Program-made: the position numbers and the translations under genes
DNA from: Scolecobasidium constrictum UM 578
Lineage: Eukaryota > Ascomycota > Dothideomycetes > Venturiales > Sympoventuriaceae
Length of the DNA: 64,000 bases
Reading direction: 5' to 3'
Assembly (NCBI GenBank): GCA_000611715.1
Contig: AZYM01000209.1
Span: 203,150 to 267,149, forward strand
In this document: positions 41,709 to 53,053 of the stretch, one piece after another
How the letters are laid out: each line of letters opens with the position of its first letter
Numbering within the stretch: position 1 is the first letter of the stretch
The notes under the pieces: model-generated
What the model was told of the DNA's origin: nothing
What the model saw: the letters and a program-made list of their open reading frames with translations, nothing else
Database searches by the model: none

Positions 41709-43571
41709 ATGGCGCAGAGGTCAAACAACACTGGCCCAAGCCAGGGCAACCACATAGACAAGCTGGACTTCCCGCGGAGACGAGGAGAACGACAGCCATT
41801 ATTGCATGATCGCTCGGAACCTTCGCCAGGTCCGAGCCATGAGACCAGCAGGAGTGGGAGTTTCTTTGAGCAGGTTGCCGAAGGCATACAAGAGCGAGAC
41901 AGGGCAAGAATGAAGCAGGAGGTGGTTAGGTATGGCAGCTTTGTATGCGCCATCCTGAGCTGGTATGTCTGTCTGGGACGTGCTATAAAGGCAGGAGACT
42001 GACAACTGTACAGTTTATGCTGTGGCTCCATCACGGCGTTCTCACTATACGGACATCTGTTCATGTCGCGACTCAAGTACAGCCAGGCAGCTGTGAACTA
42101 CATCTCCATAGCCGCTGAGCTTGGTCTGTATTTGCCTGTCCCAATCTTCGGATACCTCTGCGATCGCATGGGCCCACGACCGCCCGCTCTTCTTGCCGGC
42201 GCATTCTTTGGTGTGGGTTATTTGATGGCAGCCTTTGCATACAAGAGTGGACCACCTGCACAACTTGGTGGCGATGGCTGGCCGTTCTGGACCATGGTGT
42301 TGGCTTTCGTGCTGATTGGCATGGGTACGAGCTGCATGTACATGGCATCGACAAGCACATGCGCAAAGAATTTTGGTCGCGGCAAGAACAAGGGTATTGC
42401 ACTCGCCATGCCAATTGCATCCTTCGGTCTCAGTGGCATGTGGGTCAGTCAAGTGGGCAGCAAAGCACTGTATGAGACGAGAGAAGATGGAAGTAAGGGT
42501 GATGTGGACGTCTTCCGCTTCTTCCTGTTCTTGGGCTTCACGCTCCTCGGCATGGGCATTGTTGATGCATTCGCGCTGAAAGTTGTAGACGAGAGCGACA
42601 TGATCGAAGAGGCAATCGACGAACTCGAGCAGAGCGGGCTACTACATGAAGATGAGTTCTTCAATCGTGCCGCCCAGCACCATGGCTACGGTACTGTTAG
42701 CGTCCGGGATCTCTCCGATTCACAATTCGACTTCCTGCAATCGGAAGCAGAGCTTCTTAAAGCACGAGAAGCAGAAGAAAGAGCAAGGAAAGACTGGCTA
42801 CTGAATGCAGAGACGAAGCGCTTCCTTTCAGATTCGACCATGTGGTGGCTTGCCGGAGGCTTCTTTCTCGTGACCGGACCAGGCGAAGCATTCATCAACA
42901 ACCTTGGGACAGTCATTGGCACGCTATACAAACCAGGCGAAGAGCCAAACACTTCTCCAGCAACTCACGTCTCAATTGTTGCTCTGACCTCGACCATCGC
43001 ACGTCTGCTCACTGGAACATTAACGGACTTCCTTGCTCCTACTTATGTGCCTAATCAGCACCGTCGTGGACCGAGCTCGCTGGCATCTTCGATTGGTTCT
43101 CTTCCGTCTTTGACAGAACGGCGGTTCTCCTTGTCACGAGTAGTGTTCCTGCTGCTTTTCGCGGTTCTGAACTCGCTTGGGCAAATGCTTTTGGCATCTG
43201 GCATAATTCAGAACCATGGCGAGCGATTTTGGTCAGTGTCGGCATTGATCGGCGCAGGATATGGAGCTGTCTTCTCTCTCACGCCTATTATCATCAGCGT
43301 CGTGTGGGGTGTAGAAAACTTTGGCACGAATTGGGGGATCGTCGCGACGATGCCTGCTGTGGGTGCAGCAGTCTGGGGCATTGTGTACAGCGCCGTGTAC
43401 GAGGCCGCCGCTGGAGAAGCGAAAGAGGGAGGCGATCTGCTCTGTTACGGCATGAAGTGCTATGCGCCGACGTTCTGGGCTATGGCAATCTCCGTGCTGA
43501 TTGCCTGCGGCCTGTGGGTATGGGCGTGGCAAGGACCGTTTGGATGGAGAAAGAGGGGAATCGCAGTCTAG
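41709..43571 (+). CDS. MCH1: MCH1-like major facilitator transporter
   Basis: Spliced CDS of 603 residues: exons 41709-41962 and 42015-43571, intron 51 nt. The protein has about 12 membrane segments: the first begins FVCAILSCLCCGSITAFSLYG at the splice junction, and another pair is LAGAFFGVGYLMAAFAY and VLAFVLIGMGTSCMYMAS. A long cytosolic loop (residues ~295-375, acidic then helical) divides the halves. The second half starts WWLAGGFFLVTGPGEAFINNLG. This Nodulin-like MFS layout is that of yeast Mch1, a vacuolar-membrane relative of monocarboxylate permeases that does not carry monocarboxylates in yeast. The N-terminal ~70 residues are polar with ERQPLL, a possible dileucine sorting signal. 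The substrate is unknown. Confidence 0.88.
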
Positions 43572-43662
43572 CACTGAGGACGACTTGGGTCATTGGAGAG
43601 GTTTTCTGTTCCTTTCTTGCATATGCATACAGCGTGGAGTACAGGCTCATATATTACAGCTC

Positions 43663-44212
43663 TCACAACTTTGAAGGCTTCTTCGAATCGTCTGCGTTGC
43701 ATTAGAAGTGGTCGACAGATCATGAGAAGAATCAGATATTGCTCACCCCATTCAACAGGCTTGTAAGAGGAAATGCCTCCAGTTCCATCTTCGCTCTGCG
43801 AGCCTATTCCCGCCGAAGCTTCGCTGCCGTCGAAGTCTATGGGCCGCTCTCCAGGCTTTGTGAGGTTCGCTGCTCTCTGGTCCTGGGCTCCGTCCGTCTT
43901 CGCAGGGATGTTCTCCGTCTCAATCGGTTTCTCGCCGGGTTTCAAGACATTACGCTCCCGTTCGCTAAGATGTGTGCCTCCAGTTGCGCCGTCTGAATCG
44001 ACTGGTTTCTCCCCAGGCTTTGTAACATTGCGCGCTCGCTGGTCTTTGGCGCCACCTTGGCTTCCCGCCGAGCTTTGGCTCTGTTCTGTCTTCAGATCGC
44101 CTTTTGGAGGTGCTGGGTAATCCTGGCCGCTTTGGAGGAGATCAGGATCTAGGGATTTCTCTCCTGGCTTTGTTACGTTCGCCGCGCGTTCTTGCCTGAA
44201 TTTATCGGACAT
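43663..44212 (-). CDS. Hydrophilic protein with four KPGE repeats
   Basis: Spliced CDS of 164 residues: exons 44212-43747 and 43691-43663, intron 55 nt (GTGAGC...ACGCAG). Without splicing the frame runs into a hydrophobic tail; splicing gives the polar end PVEWDDSKKPSKL. Four copies of R-x-x-N-[VL]-x-K-P-G-E-[KR] occur near residues 9-19, 59-69, 85-95 and 113-123 (RAANVTKPGEK, RARNVTKPGEK, RERNVLKPGEK, RAANLTKPGER), separated by Gly/Ser/Asp/Gln-rich linkers. There is no signal peptide, membrane segment or Cys. I do not recognise the family. The composition resembles stress-protective hydrophilins (inference only). Confidence 0.8.
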
Positions 44213-44883
44213 GGTGTCAATAAATGATTACTCACAGAGCAGAAAGAGCTTGGTGGATCCTTCAATTTATTTCATGCATTTTATGATGTGCCATAGCCTC
44301 GGTTGTATGATGTTCGTGGAGATGTTCATGGATCTGTAGGACTGACGCGCCTATGATGTTATATCCCTGGTCACGTGCCGACACAACCAGCACCACATGG
44401 CAGAGCTCAGACGATCCCAGATCACGCATCACGGTGTCAAGGACGAGGATTCGATCGTGTGAAAGTTCCAATATGACTCTTCAAAGGGCCACTCAATCAC
44501 GCCGGCAGCTTGTGCTCTGGCTCAACGTCGGATAGACCATATTTTGGCTTATCCTCTGCTAGCAGACCAGACAGCGAAAGCCTGGCATCAGCGCGCCTCT
44601 TACCTCTTACATCGTCGCTATGGTATTATGTGTGAAAGACTGGACGATCGTTTTGGTGATGGCGCGCACTCAAATGGACGACGATGAGAGTGACTGATTT
44701 CCATCACCACCCGCCGACCAGCCTTGGCTCGTCATATGAAATGATCCCCTTTCTTCTTACCTCCACAACAACAAACATCAGACCACCTGGTGCACAGCTA
44801 CAAAAATACACAACAGATTCGATAGCTCACTCCAGCATCTTTTCGCTCATCCAGTAGCACACTACACTACCAAATTTGCAAAC
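44213..44883. other. Intergenic
   Basis: 671 bp between the divergent KPGE-repeat gene and the first F-box-like gene. It holds both promoters. The 100 bp before 44884 are rich in CA/ACA, typical of a fungal leader. No gene seen. Confidence 0.5.
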
Positions 44884-46227
44884 ATGCGCATGCGGTCCGG
44901 CAAGTGCTTTAGAAACGACATTCGGCTCCTGCACGCTCTGCCAACAGAACTGTTCGACATGATCATCCGCTTGTTAGACGCGCCGGACATCGTTGCCCTC
45001 CGATCCACCGACAAGTACGCCAGACTTATGACGCAGCAAGCCTTTCAGCGCGTTCTTTACGCTTTGCACTATGCACGATTGACTCGCGGACGATCATCAG
45101 CTGATCTACGTGAGTACTGGGAGCAGGCTAAAGCACAAATGGCGCAGCAGTCTCAGCTCACGCCAGGGTGGTCAAACGGTTTCGACAAGGAGCGGGGAAC
45201 AAAGCATTGGGAGGCTCTGCTGTCATGGATAAACGAAGACGAACCAGAGTCGAGTGACGCTGTCGTTAAGAACTTGGACCAGGTCTTAAAGACGCTCGGC
45301 CATGTGGAGGAATTCGATCCAAGACATATCATCAGGAGGATCGACGCTGTGGAATACGGCCATGCTACTGAAGCCGAACAAAGCCAGCTTGCGAATGAAA
45401 ACACCATCGAGTTCGATGCCGAGCCTGCAGGAGACTTTGGCGTGCGGTCTTTCACGACGTATCAGACCCGCGCTCTCCTTTCAAGCATGATGCGCACGGG
45501 ATTTACATGCAAGACTTTTTCTCTCATAGAGATCTCGCCCATGGACCTCATCATTCGCAGCAACGATGTTCCAAAATCTCTTGCGCGATTGGAAGTCTCC
45601 TTGCATCGAACGAGGACCCTACGTCTCGTACTGTCTTGGAACTCATGGGAAAACGATATGACACCAGACGAGAGGGCATTCATCAGACCGCGTGCGGTTG
45701 CACGATTCGCTAACTGCGCCACCAACACCGAACGTCTACAACTGCAGCTTGTGACGGGTTATGATGGTGCCTCACAATCGAACGCGCTCTACTGGAACGA
45801 TGAAGGCGCATTCGACGAGGAGTTCGATGTCTTGTTCAAGCAACTGCGAAGCTTTGACAGTTTACGCAGCTTCAGTCTGCAGAATGTGAGCGACGAGCTG
45901 TCGATGACGGGTCTGTGTGACTTTCTCGGCCGACAAACCACACTCGAAAAGGTTTCGTTCAACAGCATCAATGTAGCTGCCGAGCAATGGCCTCAAATTT
46001 ACACAACACTTGAGAAGCTGAGCTCTCTCATGCGACTGAGCATGGAACTTGTTTCCGGGGAGATTGAGGGGGAGCTTAGGACCTTGGTAACGTACAAGAG
46101 GCTGGGTGAGGCGGGTGAACTCATCGATGACATTGGAGAGAACGAAAGTATGGACATACGCGGTGCAGAGATGATCCAGGCATGTCTGAAGCGCCATACT
46201 GAGCTTTTCAAGTTTCGGTGCCTCTGA
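44884..46227 (+). CDS. F-box-like protein, tandem copy 1
   Basis: A single exon of 447 residues. Residues ~16-60 (LLHALPTELFDMIIRLLDAPDIVALRSTDKYA) form an F-box. Later come ALLSSMMRTGFTCKTFSLIEISP, TRTLRLVLSWNSWEND and leucine-rich stretches (LRSFDSLRSFSLQNVSDEL) like those of LRR-containing F-box proteins. It probably binds Skp1 and presents substrates to an SCF ligase. Its nearest relative in the window is the next gene on the same strand, with the same order of motifs. The substrate is unknown. Confidence 0.85.
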   Translation: MRMRSGKCFRNDIRLLHALPTELFDMIIRLLDAPDIVALRSTDKYARLMTQQAFQRVLYALHYARLTRGRSSADLREYWEQAKAQMAQQSQLTPGWSNGFDKERGTKHWEALLSWINEDEPESSDAVVKNLDQVLKTLGHVEEFDPRHIIRRIDAVEYGHATEAEQSQLANENTIEFDAEPAGDFGVRSFTTYQTRALLSSMMRTGFTCKTFSLIEISPMDLIIRSNDVPKSLARLEVSLHRTRTLRLVLSWNSWENDMTPDERAFIRPRAVARFANCATNTERLQLQLVTGYDGASQSNALYWNDEGAFDEEFDVLFKQLRSFDSLRSFSLQNVSDELSMTGLCDFLGRQTTLEKVSFNSINVAAEQWPQIYTTLEKLSSLMRLSMELVSGEIEGELRTLVTYKRLGEAGELIDDIGENESMDIRGAEMIQACLKRHTELFKFRCL

Positions 46228-46862
46228 TGGGTTCATGCGATAGAGTACGGACAAGGATAAGACAAAACTTGATATCTGTGTTATACGTATGAAAAGCTTT
46301 GGCGTTGCTCTGTATTTGTAGTGATAATCAGTTGACACTACGATCGCACGCCTTGTAAAAGTTCATGCAGAATTAACATGCCTTGCTCCCTACGGCAGTA
46401 GCCTCACCTGCTGTAGACATCCCACATGCACTAAACCACGATCTCCAGCTTGCGCAAGCCGCAGTTGGTGTGATCACAAACATGTAAGCTCGATGTGCGT
46501 TGTAGATTGCGATGGAAGGTACCGACGGACATGTTCGTCATCACAGATCTGCTCTGCCCTTCTCTACGTGCACTATCCACTTTCACAAGCAGTGACTTCT
46601 GGGAACCGGGCCCCAACGTGTTTTAGGATTATGATCAAACTTGTGACTACCAGTGAAATCACCTGCCGGGTATTCGCGGCCCAGATCTCCTTGCCTAGCA
46701 ACACATCACAACAACACTTCCTGCGCTTCAAAGCTCTCTTGCTCCTCTTCCACACCTCTGCGCATCGCGACCACCACCATCACACATTCAACACCATAAT
46801 TTCAGCGACGATCCAGCGAGCAAGCACTTCTTTGGACTCTCATCGAACGAGCTGCCGCAGTC
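46228..46862. other. Intergenic
   Basis: 635 bp between the two tandem F-box-like genes, with the second gene's promoter. No gene seen. Confidence 0.5.
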
Positions 46863-48203
46863 ATGGTTCCCCAGCCGAACGAAAGCTCTCCCTTGGAGCC
46901 GGACCACCTTGGGTCTCTTCCACCCGAGCTGTATCAGATGGTTCTTGACAACCTCGACGCTGGCGGCGTTCTTGCACTTCGAAGCACGAGCAAATCGCAC
47001 AAGAGCGCCACGAAAGACTCGTTTCGAACCGCGCGAGCACGCGCTTTCTTCTCGCGACTCATGGGTCCGGATTATAGACGAGAAGCGACCGTATGGGATA
47101 CCGAGGATAACTTTTGTGCGATGTTGAGGAAGTGCAAGGCTATGCCTCGATGGCTTGAACCTCCAAGTGACGACGAGGAAGACTACTGGACGCCACTTCG
47201 AAAGATCATTTGCTATTTGACCACCCAGACCTTGCAGCCTGACACGGCGCACGACTTGTTGTTTACGCATGCCAGGTCGGTTGGTGTGTTCGACCTGAGG
47301 CAGCTCATCCTCAGTGTTCGCGCGATCAGTATTCTCCAGGAGCAATCGTGCTGGAAGGCGGACGGTAAACATTCGGTTACGTGCGAGTACAGTGACGACG
47401 ACTTCCAGCTCGCCACCGTTTTGCACCGCAGCAAAGCCGTCCTGTCAAGCATGATGCGCACAGGTCTATCATGCCGATCGCTGAACATCCACTGGGTTTC
47501 GCCAATCCTCCTCAGACTTGACAGCAATGACATACTCAAGGACAAGAGACGACTTCGCATCTGCTTGCAGCATACGCGTGAAATAAGTCTGGCTCTGCAC
47601 TGGAACACATGGGATAACACGACACCAGCAGAAGAGCGCACACAGGTGCGCCCCAAGGCTGTGACCGACTTCCTGATGTGTGCGCCCAAACTGCAAAAGC
47701 TCGAAATTGTCATCGATCATCGGAGAAACCGCCCTGACAGCCACGAACAAGGAAGTTGGACCTTCGATGCGGATTTCGCAGAAGAGTTGGATCTGCTCTT
47801 TCAAGGTCTGTCTGGCCTAGAGGATCTCGAAACGTTCAAATTCGAGGGTACCGTCTGCTTCGAGCAAGTCAAAGTGAAAGACGAGGGGCTGATCGATTTC
47901 TTGACCAACAGCACAAATATTCGATGTCTAGACCTGGAGAGCGTGATGCTAGCCACCAACATTTGGCCTGGCGTGTTCCACGCTATCTCGCTAATGCCAA
48001 GATTAGAAGAGATGGAGTTCGACGACTGGTGGAGAACGTCCGATTCTGGAGTTCCGGAGTGCCTGAGGGCGGCAAGGGTGTTGGCGTCTGGTGGAAGTGA
48101 GGTCGAGGTTAGGGGTGGCTACCCAATGATACTGAATGGCCGAGAAGTCATCAAGAACAACTTCAACCGAATCCAAGAGCTAGTCTACTGGTACGCGGCA
48201 TAG
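46863..48203 (+). CDS. F-box-like protein, tandem copy 2
   Basis: A single exon of 446 residues. The F-box is LGSLPPELYQMVLDNLDAGGVLALRSTSKSH (residues ~17-48). Shared with copy 1: AVLSSMMRTGLSCRSLNIHWVSP, TREISLALHWNTWDNTTPAEER, RPKAVTDFLMCAPKLQKLEIVI and EELDLLFQGLSGLEDLETFKF. Overall identity by eye is low outside these blocks, so the duplication is old. The C-terminus differs from copy 1 (VIKNNFNRIQELVYWYAA). It likely acts in an SCF complex; target unknown. Confidence 0.85.
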   Translation: MVPQPNESSPLEPDHLGSLPPELYQMVLDNLDAGGVLALRSTSKSHKSATKDSFRTARARAFFSRLMGPDYRREATVWDTEDNFCAMLRKCKAMPRWLEPPSDDEEDYWTPLRKIICYLTTQTLQPDTAHDLLFTHARSVGVFDLRQLILSVRAISILQEQSCWKADGKHSVTCEYSDDDFQLATVLHRSKAVLSSMMRTGLSCRSLNIHWVSPILLRLDSNDILKDKRRLRICLQHTREISLALHWNTWDNTTPAEERTQVRPKAVTDFLMCAPKLQKLEIVIDHRRNRPDSHEQGSWTFDADFAEELDLLFQGLSGLEDLETFKFEGTVCFEQVKVKDEGLIDFLTNSTNIRCLDLESVMLATNIWPGVFHAISLMPRLEEMEFDDWWRTSDSGVPECLRAARVLASGGSEVEVRGGYPMILNGREVIKNNFNRIQELVYWYAA

Positions 48204-48361
48204 CATAGCAGCAGTAGACGCCTTCACGGACCATGACATGCTGAGCTCCCAATCAAGGATCGGAGGCAGCCTAGAGTAACATCTCAGTGCTATGGCTGTA
48301 GTCCGCCGATTTGTAGAATAGAATTGAGTATGTCGCATGGACGAAAGACCAAAAGCAGTGG

Positions 48362-49036
48362 TTATGGATCTTCACCTAGGTACTTCGCCACATCGTCGTT
48401 GGTGTAAAACATCTCGTGCAGTCTTTTCCCTCTCTTGTCTTTCTGCTGCTCGAGTTTCTTGAGCGCCTTGGGATCCAGCCCTTGAGGTCCCTTCTGCACC
48501 CTCGTGACGGAGCTTGGCGTAGAGCTTCGACTCCTGTCGCCGATGCCCGCCTTGTCCTTCTTCTCTTTGGCAGATATAGGCCGCAGAATCCCTTCGCCTT
48601 GTGCACCCAGTCCTCGCCTGCTGTCCGGATCCCATCCTTGGCTCTCCAAGTAAGAGAAGCCTTTCCGTTGCCGATTTATTGCGTTGGGAGGATAGATATG
48701 CGCGAGTGAGACTTGATGTGCGAGGCTCGTGTGGTGCTCGACACCTTCCGCATCTCTTAGCGGCAGATTGCAAGTCTGGCATTTTGCAACTGCCTCGTTT
48801 TTCGTGTCCCCTTCTGCTGCCACGTCTGCTGCTTCATCGCGGTTCTCCGGCGGCTTATCGAGCACGAGCGCTAGATACGAGTTCGCGATGTCATCACCTG
48901 ATTGTGTTTGAGCTTTACTTGAGCTTTCGAGAGTGCCTGCGGAGACGAACTTTACGCCTTTCTTCTTGATGCCGGCGCCATATGGTGCTGGATATGCCAG
49001 AGGGATCGTGTACTCATCTTCCGAGTCGTCGGTCAT
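48362..49036 (-). CDS. G-patch domain protein (CMG1-like)
   Basis: A single exon of 224 residues from ATG 49036. After an acidic start (MTDDSEDEYTIPLAYPAPYG) is a zinc-finger-like CQTCNLPLRDAEGVEHHTSLAH (C2H2 spacing). The G-patch core follows: GFSYLESQGWDPDSRRGLGAQGEGILRPI, then a Lys-rich helix (LDPKALKKLEQQKDKRGKRLHEMF). G-patch proteins activate DEAH RNA helicases; the layout matches yeast YLR271W/Cmg1 and GPANK1-like proteins. It is divergent from the ENV9-like gene (216 bp). Confidence 0.88.
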   Translation of the reverse strand: MTDDSEDEYTIPLAYPAPYGAGIKKKGVKFVSAGTLESSSKAQTQSGDDIANSYLALVLDKPPENRDEAADVAAEGDTKNEAVAKCQTCNLPLRDAEGVEHHTSLAHQVSLAHIYPPNAINRQRKGFSYLESQGWDPDSRRGLGAQGEGILRPISAKEKKDKAGIGDRSRSSTPSSVTRVQKGPQGLDPKALKKLEQQKDKRGKRLHEMFYTNDDVAKYLGEDP

Positions 49037-49252
49037 GATGAGCTGGCTTATGCTATGTCAGTTATGGAGCACTTCAGTCTTCGTTCTGAAAATGCACTCG
49101 ACTGGATGTCGAAGATCATTGTGGAGATAAGCCCGGACATAACAGAAGAACGCCACATCCGCACGCCCCTTACCCCTTGTGGATGCCTACGCTCTCGAAA
49201 AGTATCTTGAACACCTGGACCTTCTCCATCCTCAAGAGCACTAGAATTCAAG

Positions 49253-50575
49253 ATGCCGATCCCGATTATCTCGAGGGTGATGAGCGATGGCTTTGATGCC
49301 GTTCCGGGTCTCTTCACTATCTTGAGAATATTGCCCGTCATTGGCATCATATATGCCTTGAAGAGATACTTTGGTGGTGCTGAGAATCGCTCAGAGAGGC
49401 TGATGCATTCGAAAGTCGTGATGATCACGGTAGACATCCTCTCCATATTAAATGCTCAGATCAGTCGCTGACATTCTTAGGGTGGCACGTCAGGAATCGG
49501 AGCAATGGTCGCTAGAGAATTGGCATCACGAGGAGCACAGCTTGTCCTACTCACACATGCACCCTTGACGGATCCCTTCCTAATAGACTTCATCATGGAT
49601 CTGAGGACTTCGACAAACAACGATCTGATCACTGCCGAACACGTGGACCTTTCATCATTGCACAGTATACGGCTCTTCGCGACAAAATGGATTGACAATG
49701 CACCACCACGCAGACTGGATATGATTGTGCTGTGCGCAAGCACGCAGACACCGCCAGGAGGCTCTCTTACGACGACTGAAGATGGTATGGAGTCAAGCTG
49801 GGGGGTAAATTACATGGCGAACTTTCATTTGCTTAGCATCTTGTCACCTGCTATTCGCGCCCAGCCAGCTGACCGAGACGTTCGCATCTTGGTCGGCATG
49901 TGCAGCTCGTACATGGGCGGCTATCTGGACGAGGAAGCTTTGACCAAAGCAGTTGGTAGCCAGACAGAAAATAAAGTCACCAAAGGCTCAAAGAAGGCAC
50001 TCCCACCTGCCGCAGACAAGCAGTTCCGCGCCTCCACTGCCTACTCGGACTCGAAATTTGCACTCTTCACTTTCGTCAATGCATTCCAAAAGCATTTGAC
50101 ATCGTACAAGAGACCAGATAAGCAAGCCAACAACGCTCGAGTCTTCATTGTCGACCCGGGTTGGACAAGAACGCCGGGCATGCTACGATACCTGACTGCA
50201 GGCAGTCTTTGGGGCCTCGCTATCTACCTTATCATGTGGCCATTCTGGTGGCTCGTACTCAAGAGCCCATTCCAAGGCGCTCAAAGCTTTCTGTTCGCAG
50301 CGATGGAGGAGGCCTTGATGAAGACGGAAGGAGGCCTATACATCAAGGAATGCCGGCCACGGCCAATCACAAAACCCCAAGTCAATGATGAGAAGCTACA
50401 GAAGGTGCTTTGGGAGGAGAGCGACAAGATGGTAACGTTCTACGAGACCGAGAGTGCGATGAAAAGAGCCGAGGAGAAGAAGGACAACCAGGGAATGGAG
50501 GACAAGGCTGTGGAGCAAGCGAAGGGATCGCAAGCAAAGACGCCAGGCTCGAGACGGAGCAGGAAAGCTGTCTGA
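49253..50575 (+). CDS. ENV9-like short-chain dehydrogenase, membrane-anchored
   Basis: Spliced CDS of 423 residues: exons 49253-49429 and 49481-50575, intron 51 nt. The N-terminus has a hydrophobic anchor (LFTILRILPVIGIIYAL). The junction restores VVMITGGTSGIGAMVA, the cofactor motif. The active-site pair is TAYSDSKFALF. The usual NNAG is replaced by LCAS (MIVLCASTQ). A second hydrophobic segment (LWGLAIYLIMWPFWWLVL) follows PGWTRTPGM. This organisation matches yeast Env9, a lipid-droplet oxidoreductase involved in vacuolar morphology. The C-terminus is a charged tail (EEKKDNQGMEDKAVEQAKG). Confidence 0.88.
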
Positions 50576-51013
50576 CCGAAAAACAACCCAATCATGTTCT
50601 ATCTGCAAAGCTCGATCTGCAAGCGCTTCTCTCTAGCTTTTTCAGCCACAAGATAATGTGATTGGCGTTGACCCATTATGCAGCCACACTTATTGGCGCA
50701 GTGATCACCAGAAAACATCCGCACCCATTGTCGCACCGTGTCCGGCGACATCAATCTCAAATTACATTCTACTCAAAAGGTGATGTCTAGCGTCTATACT
50801 CTATCAGACGACATTTGGATTGATGCCGCATCTTGAGGTTGCGCGATCAGGCTGAGCGATAATTTTTGGTGGCGCTTCCAGATCCTGCGGTTCTGCAGCT
50901 CTGTGTGCACCGCTCTATTTATGGACATTAGTAAGAAGAACAGATTTAACGTGTAGCGTCCTTGAAGATCTCCAATCCTCTCGAAATGCAAAGCACGCTG
51001 CGTTGATTTTGCG
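50576..51013. other. Intergenic
   Basis: 3' flank of the ENV9-like gene and promoter of the DUF3176 gene. No gene seen. Confidence 0.5.
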
Positions 51014-53053
51014 ATGGAAGTCCGACATGAGTCTATCCAAAGCCTACCCGATCAGGCTGCACGACGGTGCTCGGCTATATCGGCCGACCAGAGCCTCTTG
51101 TCCCCGTCAGAAACGCTGTACGAAGAAGCGCCACTCTTCGACTCAGAGCCCGAGCCCGAGATCAAATGCCAACCTGCACAAAGTCGGAGTCAATATGAGA
51201 ACATACCATGGCCATTGCTGGCAACGAGGCTGTGGATGCTCGAGCTCCTGGCAATCTACTTAGGAATCTGCTCGACCACAATGCTCATCACTCTACTGAT
51301 CACGTTCGACAATAAACCGATCGCGGATTGGAAGTTCTTCTTCTCCCTGAACACCATAATTTCCATACTCGGTGCGATCTCTCGAGTGACGGTTGCTTTC
51401 ATTCTTAGCTCGTGCTTGGGACAGCACAAGTGGAATTGGATCAATCGGCGTCATGATCGCATCAAGATATTTGAGCTATTCGACGAAGCGTCTCGTGGGC
51501 CTTGGGGCTCGACAAAGCTGCTGTGGAACCTAAAGTCGATGTATGATGGGCTCTCCCAAAGACAAGGCCTTCGCTAACGAAAATGCAGAGGCTTGCCCGG
51601 CCTTGGTGCTCTTGCGATGCTATCGCTCCTTGGCTTCGACCCGTTTTTACAAGCGCTCGTCAGTCTACGAGGCGAGCTGAAGAAGGCTGATGGCTCCCTG
51701 ATAGCTCTCATGCCGATGGCAACAAGAATGAACCTCGGAGACACTGTTTGGCTCGATCGTGCTGCCTGGGATTCCGCTATACCGGACTATGCGATGGCTT
51801 CAGCAATCTCGAGTGGCATCTTCCACCCTCACACGATGGTCAGCAATCCTCTCCTGGTCAATTGCCCAACCTCAAATTGCACATGGCCGGATTTTGCCTC
51901 AATCGCAATATGCTCTTCATGCAAAGATGTTTCAAAGCATGCCAATGCCTCATCTGTAATGGGCAAAAAGAGCAAATCATTGCCTTCCGATGAGAACGAC
52001 GCAGACAGGCTGTACAACATCACGACTTTCTCTCTGAGCTATGGCAGCCTGCAACTGGATAATGCAACGTCTTACCAATACAATGACGACGATGTCAACA
52101 TGAGCATGAACGTAACCTTTAGGAAGTCGTCGACTTATGCGTTCCGGGATAGCACTACGTTCCTGCTATCCACGCTCTTCCTCCGAGGACCGCAAGGCCG
52201 AACCTCAACTTTGAGACAGTTGGACGTCACCGCCACCGAATGCGCCTTCTCATTATGCTCCCAAGTTTACTCAGCCAATTACTCAGCCGGTTCTTATACT
52301 GCAAAAGTCAAAAGAACACTGCAAGATCGCGTACCTGATAGCTACGAATGCGACCGATCAGAATTGATAGTCCAAGCCAACGCTTCAAGAAACTGTGGAG
52401 ATCCAGATTTGTATTCGCATTCATCGCCACGAGTAGACCTACAGCTTCGGAATCCATTGGATGAGAAGAGCCATTTCAGCATCACGCAGAACGCGGTGGT
52501 TTCCATGACTGAAGCCCTTTTGAATGGTCTCATGCCAGAGCATTGGCAAGCGAATGCAACGTTCCGAAGGATCACACAGGTCAACGGATCGAATTTGTAC
52601 GGCGGGAAGAAGTACCTTCATCCACCTCGGACCATGCTTACGCGTTTGGTTAATGAGCTATGGACGGCACCAGACCTTGGTGAGAAGATGCAGAATGTTG
52701 CAACGGCCATGACCAACCTGACCCGAAATATCGCAGGCGACCAAGTCGTCGGCGAGTCTTCTACCTGGACGCTGTTCTTTGATGTGAGGTGGTACTTCAT
52801 AGTATTCCCAATTGCGCTGCAGGTCGCTGCGTATGCATACTTTGCTGCTGTGGTTTGTCAGACGGGTAGATCAGGATTGCCAGTCTGGAAGGAGAGGCTG
52901 TTGCCTTCTTTAGTATGGGGCATCGAGCAGAATGTGCAGGACAGCTTGAGATCTGTCGCGCAGGATAAGCGAGGGCTTGACAAGATAGCTGAGGAGACAG
53001 CTATAATCTTCTCCGGGCAGCATGCGGGTATGCAAGTACGCGAGAAGACCTGA
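51014..53053 (+). CDS. DUF3176 membrane protein
   Basis: Spliced CDS of 663 residues: exons 51014-51540 and 51589-53053, intron 48 nt. Three N-terminal membrane segments: LELLAIYLGICSTTMLITLL, FFFSLNTIISILGAISRVTVAFIL (followed by SSCLGQHKWNW, the family signature) and, across the junction, SIGLPGLGALAMLSLLGFDPFLQALV. A large extracellular part of about 400 residues has many N-x-S/T sites and Cys residues (NCPTSNCTWPDFASIAICSSCKDVS). A last segment is WYFIVFPIALQVAAYAYFAAVV. The family is common and multicopy in Pezizomycotina; function is unknown. Confidence 0.88.
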
